Source: CAZLKN01 sp964560135
GTDB lineage: Bacteria; Actinomycetota; JAICYB01
Length of the DNA: 60,424 nt
Assembly (NCBI GenBank): GCA_964560135.1
Contig: CAZLKN010000016.1
Coordinates: 1-60,424 of the forward strand
Reading direction: 5' to 3'
Position 1 is the stretch's first letter. Each line of letters opens with the position of its first letter. A model generated the notes under the pieces. That model was given only the letters and a program-made list of their open reading frames with translations, searched no databases and had not been told where the DNA came from. Positions 13,929-21,566 of the stretch are shown here, piece by piece. The position numbers and the translations under genes are program-made.

Positions 13929-14675
13929 CTACAGGATCCCGAACACGCGGTAGACCTCGTCGATCGGCATGCCGGCGGCGAGCTGCTCGCGCTCCTCGTT
14001 CTCCTTGTCGAAGGTCTCCTCGACGCGCAGCAGCACCTCGTCCACCAGAGCCGCCGGGATCAGCTGCACACCGTCGTTGTCGCCGAAGATGAAGTCACCG
14101 GGTCGCACGGTGACGTAGTGGGTGATGTGACCGGGAAGATAGACCGGCACGTCGACCTCTAGGATGAGCCACCCCCCGAAGGCGTTGGGCCGGGTACCGA
14201 AGCTGAAGACCGGGAAGTCGTCCATCTTGAGGATGTACTGCGTGTCGCGGCAGTTCCCGGCGAGCAGCATCCCGCGGCAGCCGTGGGCGTAGGCGAGCTG
14301 GCAGCTCATCTCCCCGAAATGGGCCGGCTGGAGGTCGCCGCCGCAGTCGAAGCACAGGACGGAGCCGTCCTCGGCGTCCGTGACCCGGCGCATCATCCGC
14401 TTCTGCGGATGGCCGCCCTCCTGCTCCCAGCGCTGCTCCATGGCGGCCTTGAGCTCCGGATCGGGATCGACCTGAGAATGCAGCTTGACCGGGAGCGCTC
14501 GACCCACGATCTGCATCCCCTGCCGCAGCGGCTTGAACCGGTCGGACAGGACGGTGTCGGTGACCCCGAGCGCCCAGAGCGCATCCGACACCGAGCCGCC
14601 GTAGCCCGCACGCTTGAACCGATCGATCCGTTCCAGATCCGAGATGTCGAGCGTGCGCCGATCGTCCGTGCCCAT
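13929..14675 (-). CDS. RraA-like protein (possible HMG/oxaloacetate-type aldolase)
   Basis: The 248-residue protein belongs to the RraA/4-hydroxy-4-methyl-2-oxoglutarate aldolase family. It has the conserved AGNCRDTQYI block (the R and D of the active site) and FGDNDGVQLIP near the C-terminus. It starts at an ATG behind GAGGGGGAGAAG. Members are often annotated as dimethylmenaquinone methyltransferases, which is misleading; known activities are divalent-metal retro-aldol cleavage or decarboxylation of pyruvate-related acids. Placed directly before uxuA, it probably acts on a sugar-acid-derived keto acid. It is longer than E. coli RraA (about 160 residues), with extra sequence between helices. 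Confidence 0.8.
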   Translation of the reverse strand: MGTDDRRTLDISDLERIDRFKRAGYGGSVSDALWALGVTDTVLSDRFKPLRQGMQIVGRALPVKLHSQVDPDPELKAAMEQRWEQEGGHPQKRMMRRVTDAEDGSVLCFDCGGDLQPAHFGEMSCQLAYAHGCRGMLLAGNCRDTQYILKMDDFPVFSFGTRPNAFGGWLILEVDVPVYLPGHITHYVTVRPGDFIFGDNDGVQLIPAALVDEVLLRVEETFDKENEEREQLAAGMPIDEVYRVFGIL

Positions 14676-14736
14676 CTTCTCCCCCTCGTCGCCTGCGACC
14701 TACACCGTCGAGCTCAGCGCGGAGGGCACCGGCCGG

Positions 14737-15417
14737 CTAGGACCCGTCTCCGGGCTGCTCGCCGGGGGGCTGCTCGTCGGAGAACTGCTGATCGCCGGGG
14801 GGCATCTCCTGGGGAGGCGGCTGCTGCTGCTCGTACATCCCCTCGGGGATGATCATCTCCGCGTCGTCGTCCGGCTCGGGTCCGAAGCGCACGATGATCT
14901 CCTGGCCGTCGTGGACGACGTGGTGTCCGGGGTTGCCGTCGATCGCCCGGCCGTTCACGAGCACCTCGAGTTCGTGGGTGTCGCCGTCCGGGCACTCGTC
15001 GCCGTCCATGAACCGGGTGCCGTCGGGGAGCACGATCGCCCGCTCGCCGGTGGGCATCTCACCGAGGAAGCTCTCGTAGGTCATGAAGAAGGCGTTGAGG
15101 TTGGCGTTGTCGCCGGCGGTCGCCTGGCTCGTCGGATGGATGTGGACCTGGCCGTCGTTGTGGCTGTGGATGTCGCCCTCCACGAAGGGGAAGGGGGCCA
15201 GGATCCGCCCGCACAGCTCCGCCCGGTAGGACGCGTGCCAGTGCTCGCCGATGATCGCACCCCGGGTGCGCTCGGGTGGGTTCTCGCGGACGAGCGCGAC
15301 GCCCAGGCCCCCGAACAGGACGAGCGCGGTCATCATCGCGAGGAACGCGAGCCGTCCCCTGCGCCGAGGTTTGAAGGGGGCACGCTCTTTCGCGCGCCGC
15401 TGCTGACGAGTGGTCAT
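14737..15417 (-). CDS. Membrane-anchored histidine-rich protein, unknown
   Basis: The 226-residue protein has a short basic cytosolic N-terminus, one membrane segment (about residues 25-45, FLAMMTALVLFGGLGVALV) and an extracytoplasmic domain. That domain has clustered histidines (EHWHASYRAELCG, HSHNDGQVHIHP) and ends in a glutamine/proline-rich tail. The histidines suggest metal binding, but I do not know the family's role. The ATG at 15417 is chosen over an in-frame TTG at 15426. It follows threonine dehydratase on the same strand but is separated by about 40 bases. Confidence 0.7.
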   Translation of the reverse strand: MTTRQQRRAKERAPFKPRRRGRLAFLAMMTALVLFGGLGVALVRENPPERTRGAIIGEHWHASYRAELCGRILAPFPFVEGDIHSHNDGQVHIHPTSQATAGDNANLNAFFMTYESFLGEMPTGERAIVLPDGTRFMDGDECPDGDTHELEVLVNGRAIDGNPGHHVVHDGQEIIVRFGPEPDDDAEMIIPEGMYEQQQPPPQEMPPGDQQFSDEQPPGEQPGDGS

Positions 15418-15458
15418 ACGGACCAAAGTCTACCAACGCTCCCGGCTTCGCGGGGGGT

Positions 15459-16613
15459 TCACGTGCCCACGGTGTAGCCGGCCTCGCGCAGGGCCCGGAC
15501 GATCTCCTCGGCGTGCTCGCGGTCGCGGGTCTCGAGCGTGAGCTCCACCTCCACGGCGCCCACGGGCAGCGCCCCGGCCCGGTGGTGGACCACCGACAGG
15601 ATGTTCACGAGCATGTCTGCGAGCAGGCTGACGATGCGCTGGAGCTGCCCCGGTCGGTCTTCGAGCAGAACCCGGACGAACAGGTAGCGCCCGGCCTCCC
15701 CGAGGCCGTGGCGCATCACCCGCATCAGCAGCCCCGGATCGATGTTGCCGCCGGAGGTGACCAGCAGGCTGCGCCCGGTGGCGGGCACGGCGCCGGCCAG
15801 CAACGCCGCCAGCGGAAGCGCGCCCGCGCCCTCGATCACCTGCTTGGTGCGCTCCAGGAGCAGCAGGATCGCCTCGCTGATCGGCTCCTCGCCGACCTCG
15901 ACCACGTCGGTGAGCAGCTCGGAGAGCAGCGGTGCGGTGTGGCGCCCCCGCTCGGCGACGGCCGCTCCGTCGGCGATCGTCACCGGTGAGGCCGCCGGGT
16001 GCACGCCGATCACCGGCACATCCGGGCGCCGCGCCCGCAGCGCCACGGCGACGCCCGCGGCCAGGCCGCCCCCGCCCACCGGGACGATCACCCGGTCGAC
16101 GTCCGGGGCGTCGTCGGCGATCTCGAGACCCACGGTGCCCTGGCCGGCGATCACCCAGGGATCGTCGAAGGCGTGGACGAAGGCGGCCTCCCGCTCCTCG
16201 GCGATCCGCCGGGCGTGGTCGAGCGACTCCTCGAAGGTCTCACCGTGCAGCTCCACCGTGGCGCCGTAGCCCCTCGTGGCCTCGGCCTTGGCCAGCGAGG
16301 CGAAGACGGGCATGACCACGGTCGAACCGACGCCGATCGCCGAGGCGGCGAAGGCCACGCCCTGGGCGTGGTTGCCGGCGCTGGCGGCCACCACGCCGTT
16401 GGTGCGGCCCTCCGGCGGGAGCCTGGCGATGTGGACGTAGGCGCCGCGGATCTTGAAGGAGCCCGTCCGCTGGAGATGCTCGGCCTTGAGCACGAGCTCG
16501 CCGCCGACGCGCCGGGACAGCGCGGACGAGGTCAGCAACGGCGTGCGGTGGGTCACGCCGGCCAGGAGGTCCGCGGCCTCCTCGATCTCTCCGATCCCGG
16601 GCGCGGCGATCAC
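15459..16613 (-). CDS. ilvA: Threonine dehydratase with C-terminal ACT domain
   Basis: The 384-residue PLP enzyme has the Schiff-base lysine in GSFKIRGA, the serine/glycine block ASAGNHAQGVAFAA, the phosphate-binding loop PVGGGGLAAGV and LLVTSGGNID near the end of the catalytic part. From about residue 310 an ACT domain follows (FVRVLLEDRPGQLQRIVSLL), which usually binds an amino acid effector. It deaminates threonine to 2-oxobutanoate, for isoleucine synthesis or catabolism. The single ACT domain and length fit the shorter TdcB/IlvA type. It starts with GTG eight bases after the small gene upstream. Confidence 0.9.
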   Translation of the reverse strand: MIAAPGIGEIEEAADLLAGVTHRTPLLTSSALSRRVGGELVLKAEHLQRTGSFKIRGAYVHIARLPPEGRTNGVVAASAGNHAQGVAFAASAIGVGSTVVMPVFASLAKAEATRGYGATVELHGETFEESLDHARRIAEEREAAFVHAFDDPWVIAGQGTVGLEIADDAPDVDRVIVPVGGGGLAAGVAVALRARRPDVPVIGVHPAASPVTIADGAAVAERGRHTAPLLSELLTDVVEVGEEPISEAILLLLERTKQVIEGAGALPLAALLAGAVPATGRSLLVTSGGNIDPGLLMRVMRHGLGEAGRYLFVRVLLEDRPGQLQRIVSLLADMLVNILSVVHHRAGALPVGAVEVELTLETRDREHAEEIVRALREAGYTVGT

Positions 16614-16620
16614 CGAAGGC

Positions 16621-16836
16621 CTACCTCGGGGGGGAGACGACTTTGCCGTGACGGATCCGGTTCAGCGGAACCTTCACCAGGGTGTCGTCGCGCCTGCGCA
16701 CGTGGAACACGACCCGGCCCTCGACGTTCTCGGCCCGCTCGAAGGTCCCCACAGCCTCTTCACGCGAGCCGTCCTCGTGGAAGAACTGCACTGTGACCCG
16801 CTTGCCGACGTCCTCGGGGCGGATCGAGACCGGAAT
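16621..16836 (-). CDS. Small SH3-like protein with probable ATT start
   Basis: A 71-codon frame lies between ferredoxin and threonine dehydratase. It reads VSIRPEDVGKRVTVQFFHED and ends VKVPLNRIRHGKVVSPPR. This closely resembles the N-terminal SH3-like domain of actinobacterial Rv0428c-type acetyltransferases, here without the acetyltransferase part. In frame after the ferredoxin stop the only early start candidate is ATT at 16834-16836, six bases after GGAGGGG. The first standard start (GTG near 16793) would remove the conserved beginning. It may be an ATT-started gene or a domain separated from a fusion partner. Confidence 0.5.
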   Translation of the reverse strand: MPVSIRPEDVGKRVTVQFFHEDGSREEAVGTFERAENVEGRVVFHVRRRDDTLVKVPLNRIRHGKVVSPPR

Positions 16837-16839
16837 CGC

Positions 16840-17133
16840 CTACCCCTCCAGGGCCGGCGCGAAGGGGCTCTGGGAGGCACCGCCCGACGCGTCCGGGTTG
16901 TCCTCGAAGAACTTGGAGTTGATCTCCGTGTACTCTTTCCACTCTCCGGGCACGTCGTCGGCCGGAAAGATCGCGTCCACGGGGCAGACGGGCATGCACG
17001 CGTCGCAGTCGACGCACTCCGTGGGATGGATGTAGAGCTGCGGGCCACCCTCGTAGATGCAGTCAACGGGGCACTCTTCCACGCAGGCCCGGTCCTTGAT
17101 GTCGACGCATGGTTCGCAGATCACGTAGGCCAA
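16840..17133 (-). CDS. fdxA: 7Fe ferredoxin (3Fe-4S/4Fe-4S)
   Basis: The 97-residue protein has the FdxA pattern: an N-terminal EPCVDIKDRACVEECPVDCI block followed by YIHPTECVDCDACMPVCPVD and a 35-residue C-terminal extension. The cysteines bind one 3Fe-4S and one 4Fe-4S cluster. It carries electrons in the cytosol, for example to cytochromes P450 or oxidoreductases. The start is TTG behind GGAGGTGG. It heads a minus-strand unit with the small SH3-like gene and ilvA and is divergent from the AAA ATPase gene at 17.2 kb. Confidence 0.92.
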   Translation of the reverse strand: MAYVICEPCVDIKDRACVEECPVDCIYEGGPQLYIHPTECVDCDACMPVCPVDAIFPADDVPGEWKEYTEINSKFFEDNPDASGGASQSPFAPALEG

Positions 17134-17232
17134 CGTTCCACCTCCGTCTCGAGGACCGCTCGGACCTCACTATACTGAGCCCACGCCCCGCCCGTCGGAC
17201 GCTTCCATATTGGAAGGGAGAGGGGAGAAGCG

Positions 17233-18630
17233 TTGTCCCGCGCAGCTACGCTCGGCCAGCTGAAGGCCTCCGGGTACCGCCGCCGCTCCGTTCGCGAGGA
17301 GTTGCGCGACAACCTCCTCGAGCGCATCCGTGGGGGCCGGAGCGTCTTCGAGGGGATCGTCGGATACGAGGAGACGGTGATCCCGTCGGTGGAGAACGCC
17401 CTGCTCGCCGGCCACGACATCGTGTTCCTGGGGGAGCGCGGCCAGGCGAAGTCCCGGATCATGCGTGCCCTGGTGGACCTGCTCGATGCGGAGGTGCCCA
17501 CCATTGCCGGGTGCGAGATCAACGACGACCCGCTGACGCCGATCTGCAGCGCCTGCCGGCACGCCGTGCTGGAGCAGGGCGACCAGACCCCGATCGTGTG
17601 GATCGGCCCGGAGGACCGCTACGGGGAGAAGCTCGCCACCCCCGACATCTCCGTGGCGGACCTGATCGGTGAGGTCGACCCGATCAAGGTCGCCGAGGGC
17701 CGGTACCTGGCCGACGAGCTCACGATCCACTACGGCCTGATCCCGCGGACGCACCGCGGCATCTTCGCGATCAACGAGCTGCCCGACCTCGCGGAGCGGA
17801 TCCAGGTGGCGCTGTTGAACCTGCTCGAGGAGCGCGACGTGCAGATCCGCGGCTACAAGGTACGGCTGCCGCTGGACATCTTCCTCGTCGCCTCCGCCAA
17901 CCCCGAGGACTACACGAACCGCGGACGGATCATCACCCCGCTCAAGGACCGCTTCGGCGCCCAGATCCGCACCCACTACCCGAAGCTGATCGAAGAGGAG
18001 ATGTCGATCGTCGAGCAGGAGGCCTCCGTCGCCGACAGCGGGGTCGTGCTGCGGTTCCCCCGCTTCATGCGGGAGCTGGTGGCCGAGATCACCCACCAGG
18101 CCCGGCGGTCACCGCAGGTGAACCAGCGGTCCGGCGTGTCGGTGCGGCTGTCGATCGGCAACCACGAGACCGTGGCCGCGAACGCCACGAAGCGGGCGGT
18201 CCGGCTGGGGGAGCCGGAGGCCGTCCCGCGGATCTCGGATCTCGACGCCGTGGCCGCGTCCACGCTCGGCAAGATCGAGGTCGAGGCCCTCGAGGAGGGA
18301 CGGGAGGACGACATCCTCCGCAAGCTCCTGCGACAGGCCGTCCACGCGGTTTTCCAGCGGACGATGCGCGGTGAGCCCTTCACCGACCTGGTCCGCCGGT
18401 TCGAGGAGGAGGGTCTGGAGGTCGACGCGTCCTCCACGATGAGCTCGGAGGACTTCTGCCGGCAGTTCGGTGAGCTCAGGGGGATGGTCGGTCCCCTGGA
18501 GCGGCTCGAGGCCGGGGAGTCGGCAGCCACCACCGCCTCGGCTCTGGAGTTCGTCTGCGAGGGTCTGCACCTGTCCAAGCGGCTGAACAAGGCACCCACC
18601 GAAGGTGGCGCCCGCTACGGACGAGCCTGA
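17233..18630 (+). CDS. AAA+ ATPase, magnesium-chelatase ChlI/MoxR-like
   Basis: The 465-residue protein has Walker A GERGQAKS near residue 68, a Walker B-like FAINEL near residue 178, and the sensor region LVASANPEDYTNRGR. These are typical of the ChlI/MoxR clade. It starts at TTG 17233 behind AGGGAGAGGGGA. Such ATPases work with a VWA-domain protein to insert metals or remodel partner complexes. The matching VWA gene is on the same strand at 21.6 kb, separated by three other genes. Since no chlorophyll or cobalamin genes are near, a chaperone role is more likely than true Mg-chelatase. Confidence 0.85.
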   Translation: MSRAATLGQLKASGYRRRSVREELRDNLLERIRGGRSVFEGIVGYEETVIPSVENALLAGHDIVFLGERGQAKSRIMRALVDLLDAEVPTIAGCEINDDPLTPICSACRHAVLEQGDQTPIVWIGPEDRYGEKLATPDISVADLIGEVDPIKVAEGRYLADELTIHYGLIPRTHRGIFAINELPDLAERIQVALLNLLEERDVQIRGYKVRLPLDIFLVASANPEDYTNRGRIITPLKDRFGAQIRTHYPKLIEEEMSIVEQEASVADSGVVLRFPRFMRELVAEITHQARRSPQVNQRSGVSVRLSIGNHETVAANATKRAVRLGEPEAVPRISDLDAVAASTLGKIEVEALEEGREDDILRKLLRQAVHAVFQRTMRGEPFTDLVRRFEEEGLEVDASSTMSSEDFCRQFGELRGMVGPLERLEAGESAATTASALEFVCEGLHLSKRLNKAPTEGGARYGRA

Positions 18631-19495
18631 GATCACCCTCCGGCGCCTCGGCTCCGACGACGTCGCGGGATGCGTCGAGGTACTGATCCGCGCCTTCAAC
18701 GAGTTCGACGCCGCGCACGGGTTCCCGCCGCCCTTCCATACGTTCTCCCAGGCCGAGGCGACCGTGAAGATGGCGCTGACCTCGGATCCGCAGGGTGTTT
18801 GGGGCGCGGTCACCGACCGCGGCAAGGTGGTGGGCATGGCGGTCGGGTACCGGCGGGGGGAGTACCTGTCGATCGGGCCGGTGGCCGTGCACCCGATCGT
18901 CCAGCACCGCGGCGTGGGCCGCCGGCTGATGCTGCGGTTGATCGAGGCGAACCCCGACGCCGCCTGGATGGTGCTGTCCCACGCGGGCGTCAACACGCGG
19001 GCGTTCATGCTCTACCGGCGGGCGGGGTTCCGCGTGTTGCACGCCGACTGCGGGTTCGTCGGTGTGCCGCCGCGCGTACCGGCGCCCCCGCCGGGGGTGG
19101 AGGAGGCCGGGACCCGCGACCTGGAGCGGATCAAGGAGCTGGACCGGGAGCTGGCCCGCGTGGACCGGTCACGCGATCTGGAGATGCTCGCGCGCATGGG
19201 CCGCGCCTATCTCCACCGCGACGGCTACCTGATCGCGACCAGGCTCGGCCGGGCGCTCGGGGTCGGGCCGGGGGCCGCCAGTGACGGCGACGCTCTGGCG
19301 GCGCTGCTCGCCGCGGCGCTCCAGGATCTTCCCGCCGGGGGATTGATGCTCCGCTGCCCGGCCAACGGGCACGCCCTGGACGTCCTCGCCGATTGCGGGA
19401 TGACGCCGCAGGGGGTCGGGAACACGATGGTGCGCGGGCGGGTCCCCGACCGCGCCGGGGAGCACGTCTATCCGGTGTTCCCCGAGGTCTTGTAG
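18605..19495 (+). CDS. GNAT-family N-acetyltransferase
   Basis: The 296-residue protein has a GNAT core in residues 10-150, with the acetyl-CoA binding block VQHRGVGRRLMLRLIEANPD and a C-terminal helix-strand NTRAFMLYRRAGFRVL. A second half (150-296) may be a degenerate second GNAT domain. It starts with GTG inside the end of the AAA ATPase gene (26-base overlap), so the two are translationally linked. The acetylated substrate is unknown. The 3' end overlaps the convergent HD-GYP gene by 28 bases. Confidence 0.82.
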   Translation: MAPATDEPEITLRRLGSDDVAGCVEVLIRAFNEFDAAHGFPPPFHTFSQAEATVKMALTSDPQGVWGAVTDRGKVVGMAVGYRRGEYLSIGPVAVHPIVQHRGVGRRLMLRLIEANPDAAWMVLSHAGVNTRAFMLYRRAGFRVLHADCGFVGVPPRVPAPPPGVEEAGTRDLERIKELDRELARVDRSRDLEMLARMGRAYLHRDGYLIATRLGRALGVGPGAASDGDALAALLAAALQDLPAGGLMLRCPANGHALDVLADCGMTPQGVGNTMVRGRVPDRAGEHVYPVFPEVL

Positions 19496-20499
19496 GACCC
19501 GCGATTCCTCGACCGCCTGGGCCGAGGCGACTGCGTGAGCACGACCGGCAGGTGCTGGCGGAGCATCCCGCCGTGCGGGACGGCGTCCCGCGAGCTGATG
19601 AACGCGTCCACGAGGTCGGGATCGAACTGGGTGCCGGCACCGGCGCGCAGCTCCTCCAGGGCCGCGGCCTCGGACATCGACGGCCGGTACGGCCGGTCGG
19701 AGGTCATCGCCTCGAAGGCGTCGGCGATCGCCAGGATCCGCGCGTCCCGGCTCACCCGGTCCCCCGAGACCCCGTCGGGGTAGCCGCGGCCGTCTATGCG
19801 TTCATGATGGTGGCGGATCGCCGGCAGCAGCGGGCGGAAGCGCTTGACCCCCTGCACGATGCGGACGGATTCCAGCGGGTGGCGCCGGATCAACTCCCAC
19901 TCCTCGGCCGTGAGCCGGCCGGGCTTGCTCAGCACCCCGTCGGGGATGGCGATCTTGCCGATGTCGTGCAGCAGCCCCGCCCAGTGCAGCCGGTTGACCT
20001 CGTCGTCGCTCAGGCCGATCTCCCGCCCGAGATGCCCGGCGAACGCGGCGACGCGCTCGGAGTGGCGTGCGGTGTAGGGACTCTTGGCGTCGATGGCGTG
20101 GACGAAGGCCCGGATCGACTCGTCGTTCAGCTGCTCGAGCCGGGTGACCTGCCGGCGGACCGACTTGGTGAGTCCCCCGGTGAGCATGCCGATCGCCACG
20201 AAGAACAGCATGCGCACCAGCCATTGCGCCGGCTCCTGTCCGAGTCCCACGTCGACCTGGAGGGGCATCAGCGGCCCGCACAGCACCCCGGCCGCCACGC
20301 CGGTGGCCAGTCCACCCCAGGGTCCCCACGCCGCGGCAGCGACGACCACGGGCACGTAGAACAGGTGGGGGAACACGGTACGGGTCCCGCCGGCCAGGTA
20401 GGTCACCTGGTAGGCGACCACTCCCGAGGCGGCGATCAGAGGCACCGACCACAACGGCCCCCGCAGCATGTCGCGTGCTCGGCGCAACCGGCCCTCCAT
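19468..20499 (-). CDS. Membrane HD-GYP domain protein (probable c-di-GMP phosphodiesterase)
   Basis: The 343-residue protein has about five membrane segments in residues 15-110, a short coiled linker, then an HD-GYP domain. The catalytic HD is in LLHDIGKIAIPD (H178, D179), followed by RHHHERIDGRGYPDG, which has the diagnostic HHxxxDGxGYP, and ARILAIADAFEAMTSDRPYR. This set matches enzymes that cleave cyclic di-GMP. The membrane part probably senses a signal. ATG 20499 is chosen; an upstream in-frame GTG would enter the neighbouring oxidase gene. It follows that gene on the same strand. Confidence 0.87.
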   Translation of the reverse strand: MEGRLRRARDMLRGPLWSVPLIAASGVVAYQVTYLAGGTRTVFPHLFYVPVVVAAAAWGPWGGLATGVAAGVLCGPLMPLQVDVGLGQEPAQWLVRMLFFVAIGMLTGGLTKSVRRQVTRLEQLNDESIRAFVHAIDAKSPYTARHSERVAAFAGHLGREIGLSDDEVNRLHWAGLLHDIGKIAIPDGVLSKPGRLTAEEWELIRRHPLESVRIVQGVKRFRPLLPAIRHHHERIDGRGYPDGVSGDRVSRDARILAIADAFEAMTSDRPYRPSMSEAAALEELRAGAGTQFDPDLVDAFISSRDAVPHGGMLRQHLPVVLTQSPRPRRSRNRGSYKTSGNTG

Positions 20500-20561
20500 C
20501 GTGCCGACAACTCCCCTGTTCGGGTCTTCGGCAGCCGGAGGCCGGACCTTGAGCGCCACCT

Positions 20562-21470
20562 TCAGACCTGCTCGAGCTCCTCTTCGAGCTCCTCGGCCAC
20601 CCTGGAGGTCTCCACGTCCTCGACGCGGGTGCGCGTGGCCACCTCGATCACCTCCAGGCGCCGGGGGACCTGGGTGAGCGCATACTCCATCGTCACCTGG
20701 GGGCTGACCCCGAACGGGTACGGCTCCGAGAAGATCTCGGCCCCCTCCTCGATCAGGGCCACGCTCAGCTCCTGCAGCTCGCCCATCCGCTGCTGGACGA
20801 AGTCCCACAGCTCGGGCTCGGCGGCCACGATCCTCCGGCACACGTAGGTGCCGTAGGCCATGTGGCGGCGCTCGTCGCGCTGCACCCCGGCCAGGCCCTC
20901 GCGGAAGCCCGGCATCAGGTCGCGGGCATCGAGGGCGGCGCTCCAGGAGTGATAGCCGGTGAGCGCGAGCACGCCTTCGATGAACTGGTTGTAGGTCACG
21001 GCGGCGTCGAGCACGTTGCGCGGAGACGGGTCGTCGTCGAGCCGCTGCATGGCCCGGGGCAGCTCGTCGTCGAAGATCCTCCGGTAGGCAGGGGTGAGCT
21101 CCTCCTCGATGCCGTCGTGGACGCCGAGGGCGTCGAACCACCGCCGGAAGAACTCGACGTGTTTGGCTTCCTCGAAGGCGAAGGTCGTCAGGTACATCGT
21201 CTCCTCGAGGCGTCCCTGGCCGGCCATGACGCGCAGCAGCGGCAGGATGTCGAGGGTCACCGACTCCTCGCCGACCATGAACAGCGTCCCGAGGCGCGAT
21301 AGGTAGCGCCGTTCGTCGTCGGCGAGCGTGGCCCAGTCCCGGGCGTCCTGGGAGAAGTCGATGTCTGCGGGGTCCCAGAGGCGTTTCTTGGATTTCATCC
21401 ACAAGCGCCACGGAACCGTGTCCGTCCGCAGTCCCGAGATCGACGAATAGGTGGTCGCTCTCACGGCCAT
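20562..21470 (-). CDS. R2-like ligand-binding oxidase (ferritin-like di-metal protein)
   Basis: The 302-residue protein has the metal-ligand pattern of the ribonucleotide-reductase R2/R2lox group: FMVGEESVT (E), FAFEEAKH (E and H), TYNQFIEGVLALTGYHSW (E) and VQRDERRHMAYG (E and H). The N-terminal LWDPADIDFSQDARDW matches R2lox proteins such as mycobacterial Rv0233. That group binds a Mn/Fe pair and forms a Tyr-Val crosslink; both a valine after the first Glu and a tyrosine near the third are present. No R1 subunit gene is nearby. It starts at ATG 21470 behind GGGAGGTG. Confidence 0.85.
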   Translation of the reverse strand: MAVRATTYSSISGLRTDTVPWRLWMKSKKRLWDPADIDFSQDARDWATLADDERRYLSRLGTLFMVGEESVTLDILPLLRVMAGQGRLEETMYLTTFAFEEAKHVEFFRRWFDALGVHDGIEEELTPAYRRIFDDELPRAMQRLDDDPSPRNVLDAAVTYNQFIEGVLALTGYHSWSAALDARDLMPGFREGLAGVQRDERRHMAYGTYVCRRIVAAEPELWDFVQQRMGELQELSVALIEEGAEIFSEPYPFGVSPQVTMEYALTQVPRRLEVIEVATRTRVEDVETSRVAEELEEELEQV

Positions 21471-21566
21471 GCCGCACCTCCCCTGGCGTCCGCCGACGGA
21501 TGCCTCCCGTAGGCGCCGACCGTACCACGGGGAGGACGGGATTCCGGACCGCGGTAGGGTGGGGAT

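Noticed and set aside
12140..13953. Long plus-strand frames running from the intron relic into the uxuA region
   Set aside because: They cross the group II intron hairpin and are antisense to uxuA; only the short HNH-like frame (12507-12680) has recognisable sequence.
13929..14675. Dimethylmenaquinone methyltransferase
   Set aside because: This is a common misannotation of RraA-like proteins; there is no SAM-binding motif.
19500..20499. Plus-strand open frames opposite the HD-GYP gene
   Set aside because: The HD-GYP catalytic motifs on the minus strand are complete, so the plus-strand frames are shadows.
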